Source: a virus
DNA length: 42,238 nt
Virus record (IMG/VR): IMGVR_UViG_3300027852_000077
Coordinates: 1 to 42,238 of that record
Direction: 5' to 3' (one strand)
The first letter of the stretch is position 1; each line of letters starts with the position of its first letter. Positions 1 to 6,201 of the stretch are shown here, piece after piece. The position numbers and the translations under genes are program-made. Below the pieces are notes generated by a model. It made no database searches. It worked only from the letters and a program-made list of their open reading frames with translations, and was not told the origin of the DNA.

Positions 1-1009
1 TATCTTCATGTTGTTTTTCTGATATTACGACACACCCAATTCTATCTATAACCTCTATATATTTTCCAAAAATAGTGGTTTCATAGGCAACGTGGTTAAT
101 TGTTTCTAGTTCAGGAGCATCAAAGCTAGCTACTTCTCTCACATACACGGAGCCGGATACTTCCGTAAGGGCGGGAGCATCAAAGCTAGATCCTTCTCTC
201 ACATACACGGAGCCGGATACTTCCGTAAGGGCGGGAGCATCAAAGCTAGATCCTTCTTCCACAGACACGGAGCCTGATACTTCCGTAAGGGCAGGAGCAT
301 CAAAGCTAGATCCTTCTTCTACAGACACGGAGCCGGATACTTCCGTAAGGGCAGGAGCATCAAAGCTAGCTCCTTCTCCCACAGACACGGAGCCTGATAC
401 TTCCGTAAGGGCAGGAGCATCAAAGCTAGCTCCTTCTCTCACAGACACGTAGCCTGATACTTCCGTAAGGGCGGGAGCATCAAAGCTAGATCCTTCTTCC
501 ACAGACACGGAGCCTGATACTTCCGTAAGGGCAGGAGCATCAAAGCTAGCTCCTTCTCTCACCTCCACGTAGCCTGATACTTCCGTAAGGGCGGGAGCAT
601 CAAAGCTAGATCCTTCTTCCACAGACACGGAGCCTGATACTTCCGTAAGGGCAGGAGCATCAAAGCTAGCTCCTTCTCTCACCTCCACGTAGCCTGATAC
701 TTCCGTAAGGGCGGGAGCATCAAAGCTAGCTCCTTCTCTCACATACACGGAGCCTGATACTTCCGTAAGGGCAGGAGCATCAAAGCTAGCTCCTTCTCTC
801 ACAGACACGTAGCCGGATACTTCCGTAAGGGCGGGAGCATCAAAGCTAGCTCCTTCTCTCACATACACGTAGCCTGAGACTTCCGTAACCCTGTTAAAGG
901 TTACTTTTTCTTCTTTATTAATTATGATTGCTTCATTGATAACAATCAAATCATCCTCGGTTACAGTGTAATCAATGTTGTTTGATTTTAAATATTCGAT
1001 GGTGTTCAT
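1..1009 (-). CDS. Repeat protein with thirteen 20-residue repeats, N-terminal part, runs off the window edge
   Basis: The frame starts at ATG 1009, preceded by an AGAGG-type ribosome binding site, and stays open to base 1. After about 48 unique residues (beginning MNTIEYLKSNNIDY) come thirteen 20-residue repeats of the pattern LTEVSG-[YS]-V-[YSE]-V-[REG]-EGASFDAPA, then a unique stretch ending SEKQHED at the edge. The regular alternation of small and beta-branched residues suggests a solenoid or beta-helix; that is inference. The rest of the gene is probably 41664-42044, because an 11-nt overlap of the window ends joins the two in frame to about 462 residues. It sits at the end of the early operon, not in the tail module, so a receptor-binding role is not assumed. 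Similar repeats occur in other phage and bacterial proteins of unknown function. Confidence 0.85.
   Translation of the reverse strand, partial: MNTIEYLKSNNIDYTVTEDDLIVINEAIIINKEEKVTFNRVTEVSGYVYVREGASFDAPALTEVSGYVSVREGASFDAPALTEVSGSVYVREGASFDAPALTEVSGYVEVREGASFDAPALTEVSGSVSVEEGSSFDAPALTEVSGYVEVREGASFDAPALTEVSGSVSVEEGSSFDAPALTEVSGYVSVREGASFDAPALTEVSGSVSVGEGASFDAPALTEVSGSVSVEEGSSFDAPALTEVSGSVSVEEGSSFDAPALTEVSGSVYVREGSSFDAPALTEVSGSVYVREVASFDAPELETINHVAYETTIFGKYIEVIDRIGCVVISEKQHED
112..888. repeat. 60-bp tandem repeat array, about 13 units
   Basis: Thirteen head-to-tail 60-bp units lie without spacers. Each begins near caaagctag and contains a constant gatacttccgtaaggg core. They differ at only a few positions, mainly the bases encoding the Y/S, Y/S/E and R/E/G residues. 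Units at 241, 481 and 601 are identical, and the 120 bp at 481-600 are repeated exactly at 601-720, which shows recent duplication of a two-unit block. The array is entirely coding (minus strand), and 60 bp is a multiple of three, so copy-number change keeps the frame. Confidence 0.97.
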
Positions 1010-1060
1010 TTTTCTTTATCCTCTTACTCTTTTAAAATTATTAATCAGAACCGTTGTTAT

Positions 1061-1177
1061 CTAACGCACCAAAGAAAACCCATTGATATAAATCTTTTTA
1101 GTGCCAGCTTTTGGGCTTCTAATACATTTATCTGCTTTCGGACACTCTAAAGTTGTGCACATTGCAATATCACTCAT
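1061..1177 (-). CDS. Small cysteine-containing protein, 38 aa
   Basis: ATG at 1177 directly follows the TAA of the upstream gene, with GGAGAG as ribosome binding site; the frame ends in TAG. The protein starts MSDIAMCTTLECPKADKC. Its cysteines at residues 7, 12 and 18 resemble a family of very small phage proteins with a Cys, Cys-Pro, Cys pattern that may bind a metal. The function is unknown. The tight coupling to the neighbour and the cysteine pattern argue that it is real despite its length. Confidence 0.6.
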   Translation of the reverse strand: MSDIAMCTTLECPKADKCIRSPKAGTKKIYINGFSLVR

Positions 1178-1444
1178 TTAATTACTCTCCTGTGGTTTTC
1201 CTAACAAACCTTGAGATGCGAACGATAGTAGTATTTCAGCGTTCTTGTATATTTGTTCTGCATGTTGCCGCATATAATAAACCGCCCAATTATAAAGCTC
1301 TGCGTCACTGCATGTATCAGCTTTTTCGCACCATACAGAGGTATAATTCATAAGAATTTCTAAACTCTCAACGTCTACAGCAATCTCATTCAATGCGTCT
1401 TTAGTTTTTTTAATGTCTTCGCAACAGATAGAAACGCCTTTCAC
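1178..1444 (-). CDS. Hypothetical protein, 88 aa (possibly the downstream part of a gene broken by an amber codon)
   Basis: No family is recognised. The product is mostly helical and has Cys at residues 7, 8, 39 and 45. A GTG start at 1444 has GGAAGG almost touching it, which is poor spacing. The same frame continues upstream to an ATG at 1513 that follows the previous stop codon by one base, interrupted only by TAG at 1481-1483. The gene may therefore have started at 1513 and acquired a nonsense codon, or a short leader peptide may precede an internally started gene. Confidence 0.5.
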   Translation of the reverse strand: MKGVSICCEDIKKTKDALNEIAVDVESLEILMNYTSVWCEKADTCSDAELYNWAVYYMRQHAEQIYKNAEILLSFASQGLLGKPQESN

Positions 1445-1480
1445 CCTTCCTTTAATCTCGGAAAGTTTAAAGTAATCATC

Positions 1481-1513
1481 CTATCCAATTATAAAACAAG
1501 GCTTCTTTGGCAT
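1481..1513 (-). other. 10-codon ORF ending in TAG, in frame with the gene at 1178-1444
   Basis: ATG 1513 encodes MPKKPCFIIG and then TAG; the frame continues as DDYFKLSEIKGRVKG into the downstream gene. The start lies one base after the stop of the upstream gene and has GAGAG upstream. This is either the severed N-terminus of the downstream gene or a leader peptide. TAG is an ordinary terminator elsewhere in this genome (for example at 1061, 7526 and 31838), so recoding is not implied. Confidence 0.45.
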
Positions 1514-1514
1514 T

Positions 1515-1736
1515 TTATTTATTCTCTCTCAGTTTGGGTTCGTACCATCCTGTTTCTACTTCGTTTTTGGTCAATGGTCTTGGTTTATCGTGCTCCCCTA
1601 TTTCAACAGCGTCGCAAGTTTCGCAATGATGGGGTGAAACTTGAACCATTCCACCACCAACATCGACATATTCGGCTTGGCAACTAGTACCACAATAAGG
1701 GCAATCGGTAAGAGGTGTTTCATATGCTTTTCTCAT
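1515..1736 (-). CDS. Zinc-ribbon-like small protein, 73 aa
   Basis: I chose ATG 1736, which has an AAAGGA ribosome binding site, over an in-frame ATG at 1787 that lacks one. The product begins MRKAYETPLTDCPYCG and carries two CxxC pairs (CPYC near residue 12, CETC near residue 39), as expected for a zinc ribbon. The surrounding segment, with its Gly-rich VDVGGGMVQV stretch, resembles small phage zinc-ribbon proteins of unknown function. It is the middle gene of the leftward early operon. Confidence 0.7.
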   Translation of the reverse strand: MRKAYETPLTDCPYCGTSCQAEYVDVGGGMVQVSPHHCETCDAVEIGEHDKPRPLTKNEVETGWYEPKLRENK

Positions 1737-1839
1737 GGTCGTTAATCCTTTAATTTTCTTCTTAGTTATCTGGTGGGGTGGGAACATTGCGCGCGTCCCT
1801 TATAGATAGCTTACTATACGTTATTTCAGTCTAGCTACA

Positions 1840-1857
1840 TGTTATGCTCTCATAACA
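1840..1857. promoter_or_regulatory. Perfect inverted repeat TGTTATG-N4-CATAACA
   Basis: Two 7-bp arms separated by CTCT lie in the gap between the 36-aa gene (stop at 1879) and the zinc-ribbon gene. It could be a small operator or an RNA stem-loop in the leftward transcript. No T-run follows, so it is not a typical terminator. Confidence 0.4.
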
Positions 1858-1878
1858 CACCCCATAAATTAACTATCA

Positions 1879-1989
1879 TTATATACCTCTTTTATTCTGT
1901 TGTGGGCTTGCTGGTAGGGGCATCCAGTGCGTTGGTTTCCAATCGCCGTTCCAAAACTGCCAAGGCATTCTTAACATTGTCTCACTCAT
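1879..1989 (-). CDS. DUF551-like micro-protein, 36 aa
   Basis: ATG 1989 overlaps the TGA of the upstream gene (ATGA), with AAAGGAAAG as ribosome binding site; the stop is TAA. The end contains W..THWMPLPASP, which strongly resembles the C-terminal motif of DUF551 proteins of phages and enterobacteria (THWMPLPEPP). It keeps only that motif with a short Trp-rich N-terminus, so it looks like a minimal or truncated family member. The function of DUF551 is unknown. Confidence 0.6.
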   Translation of the reverse strand: MSETMLRMPWQFWNGDWKPTHWMPLPASPQQNKRGI

Positions 1990-2534
1990 TTTCTTTCCTT
2001 TGGGGTTTGCTTATTTAGATACGCTTGAAATTTGTCAGCATCACCAAAAATTAAAACCTCGTCCTGTGCAATTTGTATAACTATATTTTTACATATAATA
2101 GTTTTATGCTTTTCATCATTGTGAGTAGCGTATATTTCTTCTCTAACATCCACCATATTGCTTGTTGCTAGCAAGCCTTGTCCTGCGAGGTAGTTTATAG
2201 TCGATAAAATAAGTCTTACTTGCTCGTTTCCATTTTTTGTTAGATCGTCAGGACGTTCTTTTTTAACCCTTTTATCAAAATCAAGTTTATCCTCAAAATG
2301 GAGCAAAGCCTTACGTTTAACAACTTCTAAATCTACCTTGATCGTTGCTAGGTCTTTACGCTCCGCTTGTGCTTCAATTTTTCTATGTGTGCTTGCATAA
2401 AAATCACCAGCCTCCTTGCGATTATAAAATACACAACTTTCACAAGGCTTATTTCTGTCTATTCCTTCTGGCGATATATTATCTTGTGCTAAGCTTATTT
2501 CACGCGGCAAGGATGCTGTATTTTTATTTGTCAT
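1986..2534 (-). CDS. Hypothetical protein, 182 aa
   Basis: The ATG has TAAGGA upstream. A CESC pair near residues 31-34 is followed by a charged, helical central region (about residues 55-110) and a C-terminal part with alternating hydrophobic residues (ICKNIVIQIAQDEVLIFG). No family is recognised. It overlaps the genes on both sides by a few bases, as is usual in this operon. Confidence 0.65.
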   Translation of the reverse strand: MTNKNTASLPREISLAQDNISPEGIDRNKPCESCVFYNRKEAGDFYASTHRKIEAQAERKDLATIKVDLEVVKRKALLHFEDKLDFDKRVKKERPDDLTKNGNEQVRLILSTINYLAGQGLLATSNMVDVREEIYATHNDEKHKTIICKNIVIQIAQDEVLIFGDADKFQAYLNKQTPKERK

Positions 2535-2727
2535 TGTCTTTTTTCCTTAATGTTAGAATGTATACTACTATAGAGGATAAGATAGCCGCCGCAATATATA
2601 GTCCCAGAGCAGCAAAAAATCCGTATTCCTGCGAGACTATATCAGCAAGCATAGCAAGCCCTATAAGTGGTAGTGCGCAATAGCACCACCCTATAATTTC
2701 AATCGATGTTTTCTGTCCATGGCGCAT
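2524..2727 (-). CDS. Small membrane protein, 67 aa
   Basis: Two hydrophobic helices are visible, about residues 10-30 and 36-60, followed by a basic tail (TLRKKDNDK) that should stay in the cytoplasm. GAGGGGG precedes the ATG at good spacing. Its place in the early operon makes a role in host takeover or superinfection exclusion possible, but nothing in the sequence shows it. Confidence 0.65.
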   Translation of the reverse strand: MRHGQKTSIEIIGWCYCALPLIGLAMLADIVSQEYGFFAALGLYIAAAILSSIVVYILTLRKKDNDK

Positions 2728-2803
2728 AGATTACCCCCTCGTCGGTTTCGTTTGCTAAGTCCTGATTTTTAATAAACCAGAGAATAAGTGACTGGTCGTC
2801 CAT
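2699..2803 (-). CDS. Micro-ORF, 34 aa
   Basis: The frame begins MDDQSLILWFIKNQD and ends ENID. It fills the gap between two genes and overlaps the following membrane-protein gene by 29 nt. Only a weak TAAGAG lies upstream of the ATG. Its acidic, non-repetitive composition and its place in a fully packed operon favour a real gene, but the support is modest. Confidence 0.4.
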   Translation of the reverse strand: MDDQSLILWFIKNQDLANETDEGVIYAPWTENID

Positions 2804-2814
2804 AGTGGTTACTC

Positions 2815-3339
2815 TTACTCATAGTTACGCTCTTGAGACATACCGGCGCTTTCTGCAAACTCTTCCCAGTCACGCGATTTATAGAAAGACATAGAAGCTT
2901 CATTATATTCTAATATTTTCTCGGCCGCCTCATCACCAGCAAGGTTTTTAAAGTCTGCTAGGTGTTCTAAAGCTTTTGCATGATTGGCTATGCGTGTATC
3001 TTCTTTGGCTTTAGCTTCCTCTACCGGCTTCATGATTTCCTTAACCATAGCGTCCAGGGTATCACGCACGCGCTTACGTTCTTTATCTACGGCCTTCGCT
3101 TGTGTCTTCCATGGCTCGACCAGGCCTTTACCTAGATCGTCTATAGCGGTCTTAGAGCGCCTAATTCTATAGCAGAAAGAGCTTATTTCCTCCTGGCCTT
3201 TCTTAGTGCTCGCATCGCCTTCGAAATTATCTGCCTCGTTTTTTATTTCTTTAAGTATATCGTCCACTTTTTTAGGGTAGAATACCTCTAGCGGTGTCAT
3301 GTTGTTAATGGTTTTGATTACTGCAAGTTCTTTAGACAT
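2815..3339 (-). CDS. Coiled-coil protein, 174 aa
   Basis: The protein is highly charged and helical. Long heptad-like stretches run over residues 20-60 and 75-125, with many Lys/Glu pairs and no membrane segment. AAAGGAAG precedes the ATG. Proteins of this type often sit near ERF/exonuclease recombination genes in phages, and on a circular map this gene belongs to the same operon as those genes. No specific family is claimed. Confidence 0.6.
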   Translation of the reverse strand: MSKELAVIKTINNMTPLEVFYPKKVDDILKEIKNEADNFEGDASTKKGQEEISSFCYRIRRSKTAIDDLGKGLVEPWKTQAKAVDKERKRVRDTLDAMVKEIMKPVEEAKAKEDTRIANHAKALEHLADFKNLAGDEAAEKILEYNEASMSFYKSRDWEEFAESAGMSQERNYE

Positions 3340-3359
3340 AGTTTTTTCTTCCTTTAAGT

Positions 3360-3755
3360 TTAGTGTTTAGTGTCGTTCCATACAAAGTAAGGTATTTCTC
3401 CTGGGAGAGTGGCCCATAATTCCCTAGCGCAACCCCATTCGCCTATACCGGCCGCGATAGCCATTGCGAAAAGTATATTAATATGGGTGTGATCTCCCCA
3501 TTGCCGGCCGTTCTTATCTTCCGAGGCATTAAGAAATGTCCAGCCGCCACCCCCTGATTTACTAAACTGCGGGGGGAGTTGTTCAAGCATGGCCCGTATT
3601 TCTACGGCCGCATCTTTAATGCGCATAGGATGAAAGCCAAATGAACAACGCACGGCATTTACTACCACTGCGTCTTTAAGCGGCTCGCTTTCCTGGAATA
3701 AGACTTTTTGAAAAAGGCTTTCTACTGCCTCGGCTGTTAATGGTTGGTCGGTCAT
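3360..3755 (-). CDS. Conserved phage protein, 131 aa, unknown function
   Basis: The start at ATG 3755 (MTDQPLTAEAVESLFQKVLF) is chosen because it follows the upstream stop by one base and has AAAAGGA; a longer frame to 3842 would overlap the upstream gene. The GFHP motif, the Gly-rich GGGGWTFLNA segment, and the conserved-looking ending GEIPYFVWND recall a small protein family seen in several unrelated phages. The role is unknown. Confidence 0.65.
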   Translation of the reverse strand: MTDQPLTAEAVESLFQKVLFQESEPLKDAVVVNAVRCSFGFHPMRIKDAAVEIRAMLEQLPPQFSKSGGGGWTFLNASEDKNGRQWGDHTHINILFAMAIAAGIGEWGCARELWATLPGEIPYFVWNDTKH

Positions 3756-3756
3756 G

Positions 3757-4080
3757 TTAACTTTTTCCTTTTCTTCTGAGGTGAAACCATTCTGATAATA
3801 AGTAAGCAGAGGCCGCGATTTTATGCTTAGGGTCAATTTCAAGGTTAGACATTATCGTTTGTATAGCGGCCTGCGCGTCTCTGGATATTACCTCATCTTT
3901 TGGATAAAGACCCATACTTGATAGGCTATAGATACCAGAGTAAAACCACTGCTTCGCAATTACACGGTATGCGTTACGCCCTCTAAAAAACTCTATAGGT
4001 ATGTCTTTTATCTCTGGGAGGTGCCCTATGTTCCTATGGTAAGTGTCGTCCGGGTTGTGTTTAGGTACGATGTATTTCAT
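3757..4080 (-). CDS. Conserved phage protein, 107 aa, unknown function
   Basis: It overlaps the upstream gene by 4 nt (ATGA). The segment IAKQWFYSGI in the middle and HKIAASAYLLSEWF near the C-terminus resemble a small-protein family that recurs next to the 131-aa protein in other phages (my recollection, not searched). The pairing suggests a common role. No motif indicates activity. Confidence 0.6.
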   Translation of the reverse strand: MKYIVPKHNPDDTYHRNIGHLPEIKDIPIEFFRGRNAYRVIAKQWFYSGIYSLSSMGLYPKDEVISRDAQAAIQTIMSNLEIDPKHKIAASAYLLSEWFHLRRKGKS

Positions 4081-4334
4081 ACGTTTTTAGCCTTCCTTGC
4101 CATAGCTATTAAATTAGCCAGGTTAAATGTCTCTCTCTTACCGTTCCTGGAAAGGACAACAATATACTCTTGAAAACCATGCTCTATAGTCACATGTTCG
4201 CCGCAAGCGTTATCCAAATGGTCGCCATATACTTTTGCGGAAAGGCCTTGCTCGTCTGGTTCGTGCATATCCGGGCGGCATCCGTGGGTAATTTGTTTAA
4301 GCCTGGCTCTGTCACTTTGTAGTATTTTAGTCAT
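4077..4334 (-). CDS. Hypothetical protein, 85 aa
   Basis: It begins one base after the stop of the gene upstream. The C-terminal half (HVTIEHGFQEYIVVLSRNGK) looks like a small beta sheet followed by a helix (LANLIAMARKAKNV). Two Cys and several His are present without a clear metal motif. The ribosome binding site is weak (AGAAAGAAG), so it is probably translated by coupling. Confidence 0.6.
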   Translation of the reverse strand: MTKILQSDRARLKQITHGCRPDMHEPDEQGLSAKVYGDHLDNACGEHVTIEHGFQEYIVVLSRNGKRETFNLANLIAMARKAKNV

Positions 4335-4335
4335 G

Positions 4336-4614
4336 TCAATCTTCTTTCTGTAGTTTCTCTACTACCTGTAATGCGATTGCGTGGAGCTCATCACTTTTGC
4401 AAACAATGACGCCGCGCTTATATGTATGGCCTTTGCTGTTTTCGTACATAAGCCCTATCATGGGGTTATCTTTTTTATCACGGCCTCTTTTGTTTACCCT
4501 ATTCCACTCCCTACCCTCTAGCCACTTTATGAGCTTTGGTACGTTTCCCTCTTTGTTAAAGCCAATGATATTGCTTTGTGCTTTTTTCTTATTATCTAAC
4601 GTTAAGGTAGCCAT
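4336..4614 (-). CDS. Hypothetical basic protein, 92 aa
   Basis: A Lys/Arg-rich protein with a central NKRGRDKKDNP turn and a hydrophobic C-terminal helix (HAIALQVVEKLQKED). AGAGGTG lies about 10 nt before the ATG. It overlaps the 3' end of the upstream winged-helix gene by 13 nt. Nucleic-acid binding is possible from its charge only. Confidence 0.6.
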   Translation of the reverse strand: MATLTLDNKKKAQSNIIGFNKEGNVPKLIKWLEGREWNRVNKRGRDKKDNPMIGLMYENSKGHTYKRGVIVCKSDELHAIALQVVEKLQKED

Positions 4615-5078
4615 GGTATATTCACCTCTCTAGCTAGCTGTTTAAGTGTTTGCACCTCTATAGGTGTTAGAGTTACGTCTGCAAAACCGTCTTCTCTTTG
4701 TCCACGCCTAGCTATTTGCACAAACCATTGCGCAATAGCTCTAGTGTCTTTAGGTGGGAGGGTTTTTATAACGTCGCACGCACCGGCAAAACGAGGGAGA
4801 AGATATACGTTTGCTTGTCTACCGGCGCGCGTCTTACGTTCTATTGTAGTTTTTACGATCTTCCCTCTACGCTCAAGCTCGATAAGTCGTGGAGAAAAGT
4901 AGCTACCTGTTTTATCAAAGGCTGCGCTTATCTCATCATTAGTAGCGCCATAACTACCGGCGTCTCTAATCATGCTTAGTATTTTGATACGATAAGTTTT
5001 AGCGTTCACAGTTATAGAGGCCGCGTGGCTTGTTTCGCTGTGACTTTGAAAACTTGGTTTTTTGTAATGGTGGGTCAT
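4602..5078 (-). CDS. Winged-helix DNA-binding protein, first gene of the leftward operon, 158 aa
   Basis: ATG 5078 has CAGGG at close spacing; a TTG at 5090 is the alternative. Residues of about 30-95 fit a winged helix: RIKILSMIRDAGSYGATNDE, a recognition-like helix (SPRLIELERRGKIVKT), and a wing with Arg residues. The C-terminal 60 residues are helical. As promoter-proximal early gene it could be a regulator or a replication/partition factor; DNA binding is the only part I would defend. Confidence 0.65.
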   Translation of the reverse strand: MTHHYKKPSFQSHSETSHAASITVNAKTYRIKILSMIRDAGSYGATNDEISAAFDKTGSYFSPRLIELERRGKIVKTTIERKTRAGRQANVYLLPRFAGACDVIKTLPPKDTRAIAQWFVQIARRGQREDGFADVTLTPIEVQTLKQLAREVNIPWLP

Positions 5079-5111
5079 ATTACCCTGCAAATTTAAGTTT
5101 AATCTGCAGCC

Positions 5112-5140
5112 ACGTTATTGCCCTTTTTCCATTAAGTCAA
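5112..5140 (-). promoter_or_regulatory. Leftward early promoter
   Basis: On the minus strand TTGACT is followed after 17 bp by TAACGT. The -35 is good and the -10 weak. It lies just downstream of the AT-rich motif at 5144-5167 and about 35 nt before the first leftward gene. Confidence 0.5.
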
Positions 5141-5143
5141 TAA

Positions 5144-5167
5144 TTTTTTATAAATAAAATAACAAAA
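5144..5167 (-). promoter_or_regulatory. Shared upstream promoter motif, copy 1
   Basis: The minus-strand pattern is TTTTGTTATTYTAYTTATAA followed by A residues. It lies 3 nt upstream of the -35 of the leftward early promoter. Near-identical copies lie at 9622-9645 and 41543-41564, also before leftward genes. It may be an UP-like element or a regulator site. Confidence 0.5.
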
Positions 5168-5168
5168 A

Positions 5169-5201
5169 AGTTGATTTTAATATTAGATAACTGTATCAAC
5201 T
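5169..5201. promoter_or_regulatory. Inverted repeat AGTTGAT-N19-ATCAACT, possible operator
   Basis: Two 7-bp arms flank 19 bp immediately before the regulator gene at 5206. The left arm overlaps a rightward -35-like TTGATT (5171-5176) and the right arm a -10-like TATCAA (5194-5199), 17 bp apart. That is a plausible site for autoregulation by the adjacent regulator. Confidence 0.45.
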
Positions 5202-5205
5202 ACGC

Positions 5206-5445
5206 ATGGAAAAAATAGATAAACCAGCAAAAATTGATATACTGGCACGGTTGGCAGAAATTGAAACGTGGGCCAGTAAAGAAAAACGCTTGAAAGAGCA
5301 AACCGGAATGAGCATAACTGCGTTTTGTGGTAAGTATGATCTTAATCGCGCGACGTATAGCCGCAACCGAAACTTAAAGACATGGCCACCTAAAAGGATT
5401 GTAGAAAAGGTGCGTATATGTTTCGAAAAAGAGGGCATTGTATAA
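5206..5445 (+). CDS. Small HTH-type regulator, 79 aa, probably leaderless
   Basis: The product is basic and helical. Its segment MSITAFCGKYDLNRATYSRN looks like a helix-turn-helix in which the turn is followed by a recognition helix. It is divergent from the early operon and preceded by an inverted repeat. No ribosome binding site lies upstream of the ATG, and the candidate promoter places transcription start at about the ATG, which suggests a leaderless mRNA as for lambda cI. It could be a Cro- or repressor-like switch protein. No second, classical CI-type repressor with a protease domain is present. Confidence 0.6.
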   Translation: MEKIDKPAKIDILARLAEIETWASKEKRLKEQTGMSITAFCGKYDLNRATYSRNRNLKTWPPKRIVEKVRICFEKEGIV

Positions 5446-5783
5446 CTTGTGTATAACCGTATGGAAAACCGTGTTTATTAAATTGTGAGTAAATACCCTG
5501 TTAGTAAGTGGTCTCTTTATACTTGTGTTTCCACAGGTTATACCTTTTTATTAACAGGGTTGTATGTATTTACCAGCAATGGATACAATTAATAAAATCG
5601 GTAGTTATGCACATTACTACTATTTACTACAACCTCCTTTAATCTTTATTTATATAATAGTAATTAGATATGAGGAAAATTATAAACCAGCATGATTGCC
5701 TAAATATTTTAGATGCTTGACAGAAATAAAATAACGCATTACCGTTTTACAAACTTATCAACTTCTCAAAAAAGGAAAACACT
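5446..5783 (+). other. 338-nt control region with DnaA-box-like sites and an interrupted inverted repeat
   Basis: No convincing gene is seen. TGTGTATAA at 5448-5456 (reverse of TTATACACA) and TTATGCACA at 5605-5613 both match TTATNCACA, the relaxed DnaA box. An inverted repeat pairs 5489-5503 (GTAAATACCCTGTTA) with 5552-5559 plus 5567-5573, the second copy being split by 7 nt. The region is strongly AT-rich, especially 5610-5700. It could be a replication origin or a regulatory region. Confidence 0.4.
5717..5745 (+). promoter_or_regulatory. Candidate rightward promoter
   Basis: A perfect TTGACA at 5717-5722 is followed after 17 bp by TACCGT, which keeps only the key T, A and final T of the -10. 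It would start a transcript about 30 nt before the gene at 5784. Confidence 0.4.
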
Positions 5784-6179
5784 ATGGCTAAAGAAAAAAA
5801 AGCCTCAGACGCCAAGAAAAAAGGCGCGCTGCATGTCGTGGACAATGAACCAAAAGGCGGTATCCAGGATAAAGATGTTAAGAAATTCGCTGCAGATATT
5901 ATCTCTGAAAAGTCAAAGATGGATAAACACCGCGGCGAAATCGGCCAGCACTTCAAGCAATTTGAAGATAAGGGAGGCCATAAGAAAGCTTTCAAAGCAG
6001 CACTAGCACTTGACAACATGGAAACAAGCGAGGCACAAGATTTCTTACGTAGCTTTAACCGTTACATGAGCGTGCTAGGTATTACTGAGCGCTTAAAAGC
6101 AGCAATTGATATGTTCGACGGCGAAATAGAAATGCCAGAGCAGCCAACCGCTCCAAAAATACCAGCGAAAGCAAGCTAA
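5784..6179 (+). CDS. Hypothetical helical protein, 131 aa
   Basis: AAAAAAGGA precedes the ATG. After a Lys-rich N-terminus, residues 30-110 are helical (VKKFAADIISEKSKMDKHRG and later AQDFLRSFNRYMSVLGI), followed by an acidic and Pro-rich tail. The layout resembles small helical DNA-associated phage proteins near recombination genes. A relation to GapR-type (UPF0335) proteins was considered but the key pattern is not clear. It is the first gene of the rightward early unit with RusA. Confidence 0.6.
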   Translation: MAKEKKASDAKKKGALHVVDNEPKGGIQDKDVKKFAADIISEKSKMDKHRGEIGQHFKQFEDKGGHKKAFKAALALDNMETSEAQDFLRSFNRYMSVLGITERLKAAIDMFDGEIEMPEQPTAPKIPAKAS

Positions 6180-6201
6180 TCCTAATACGAGGATAAACAC
6201 T

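Noticed and set aside
112-888. Regular repeats considered as a CRISPR array
   Set aside because: The units are head-to-tail without spacers, 60 bp long and open in one frame as 20-residue repeats.
1178-1513. Amber codon reassignment in this phage
   Set aside because: TAG ends several ordinary genes here (for example at 1061-1063 and 38806-38808), so a general recoding is unlikely.
5713-6006. 97-codon frame on the plus strand
   Set aside because: It overlaps the better gene at 5784-6179, is Lys/Ser-rich in the wrong frame, and its start lies in the promoter.
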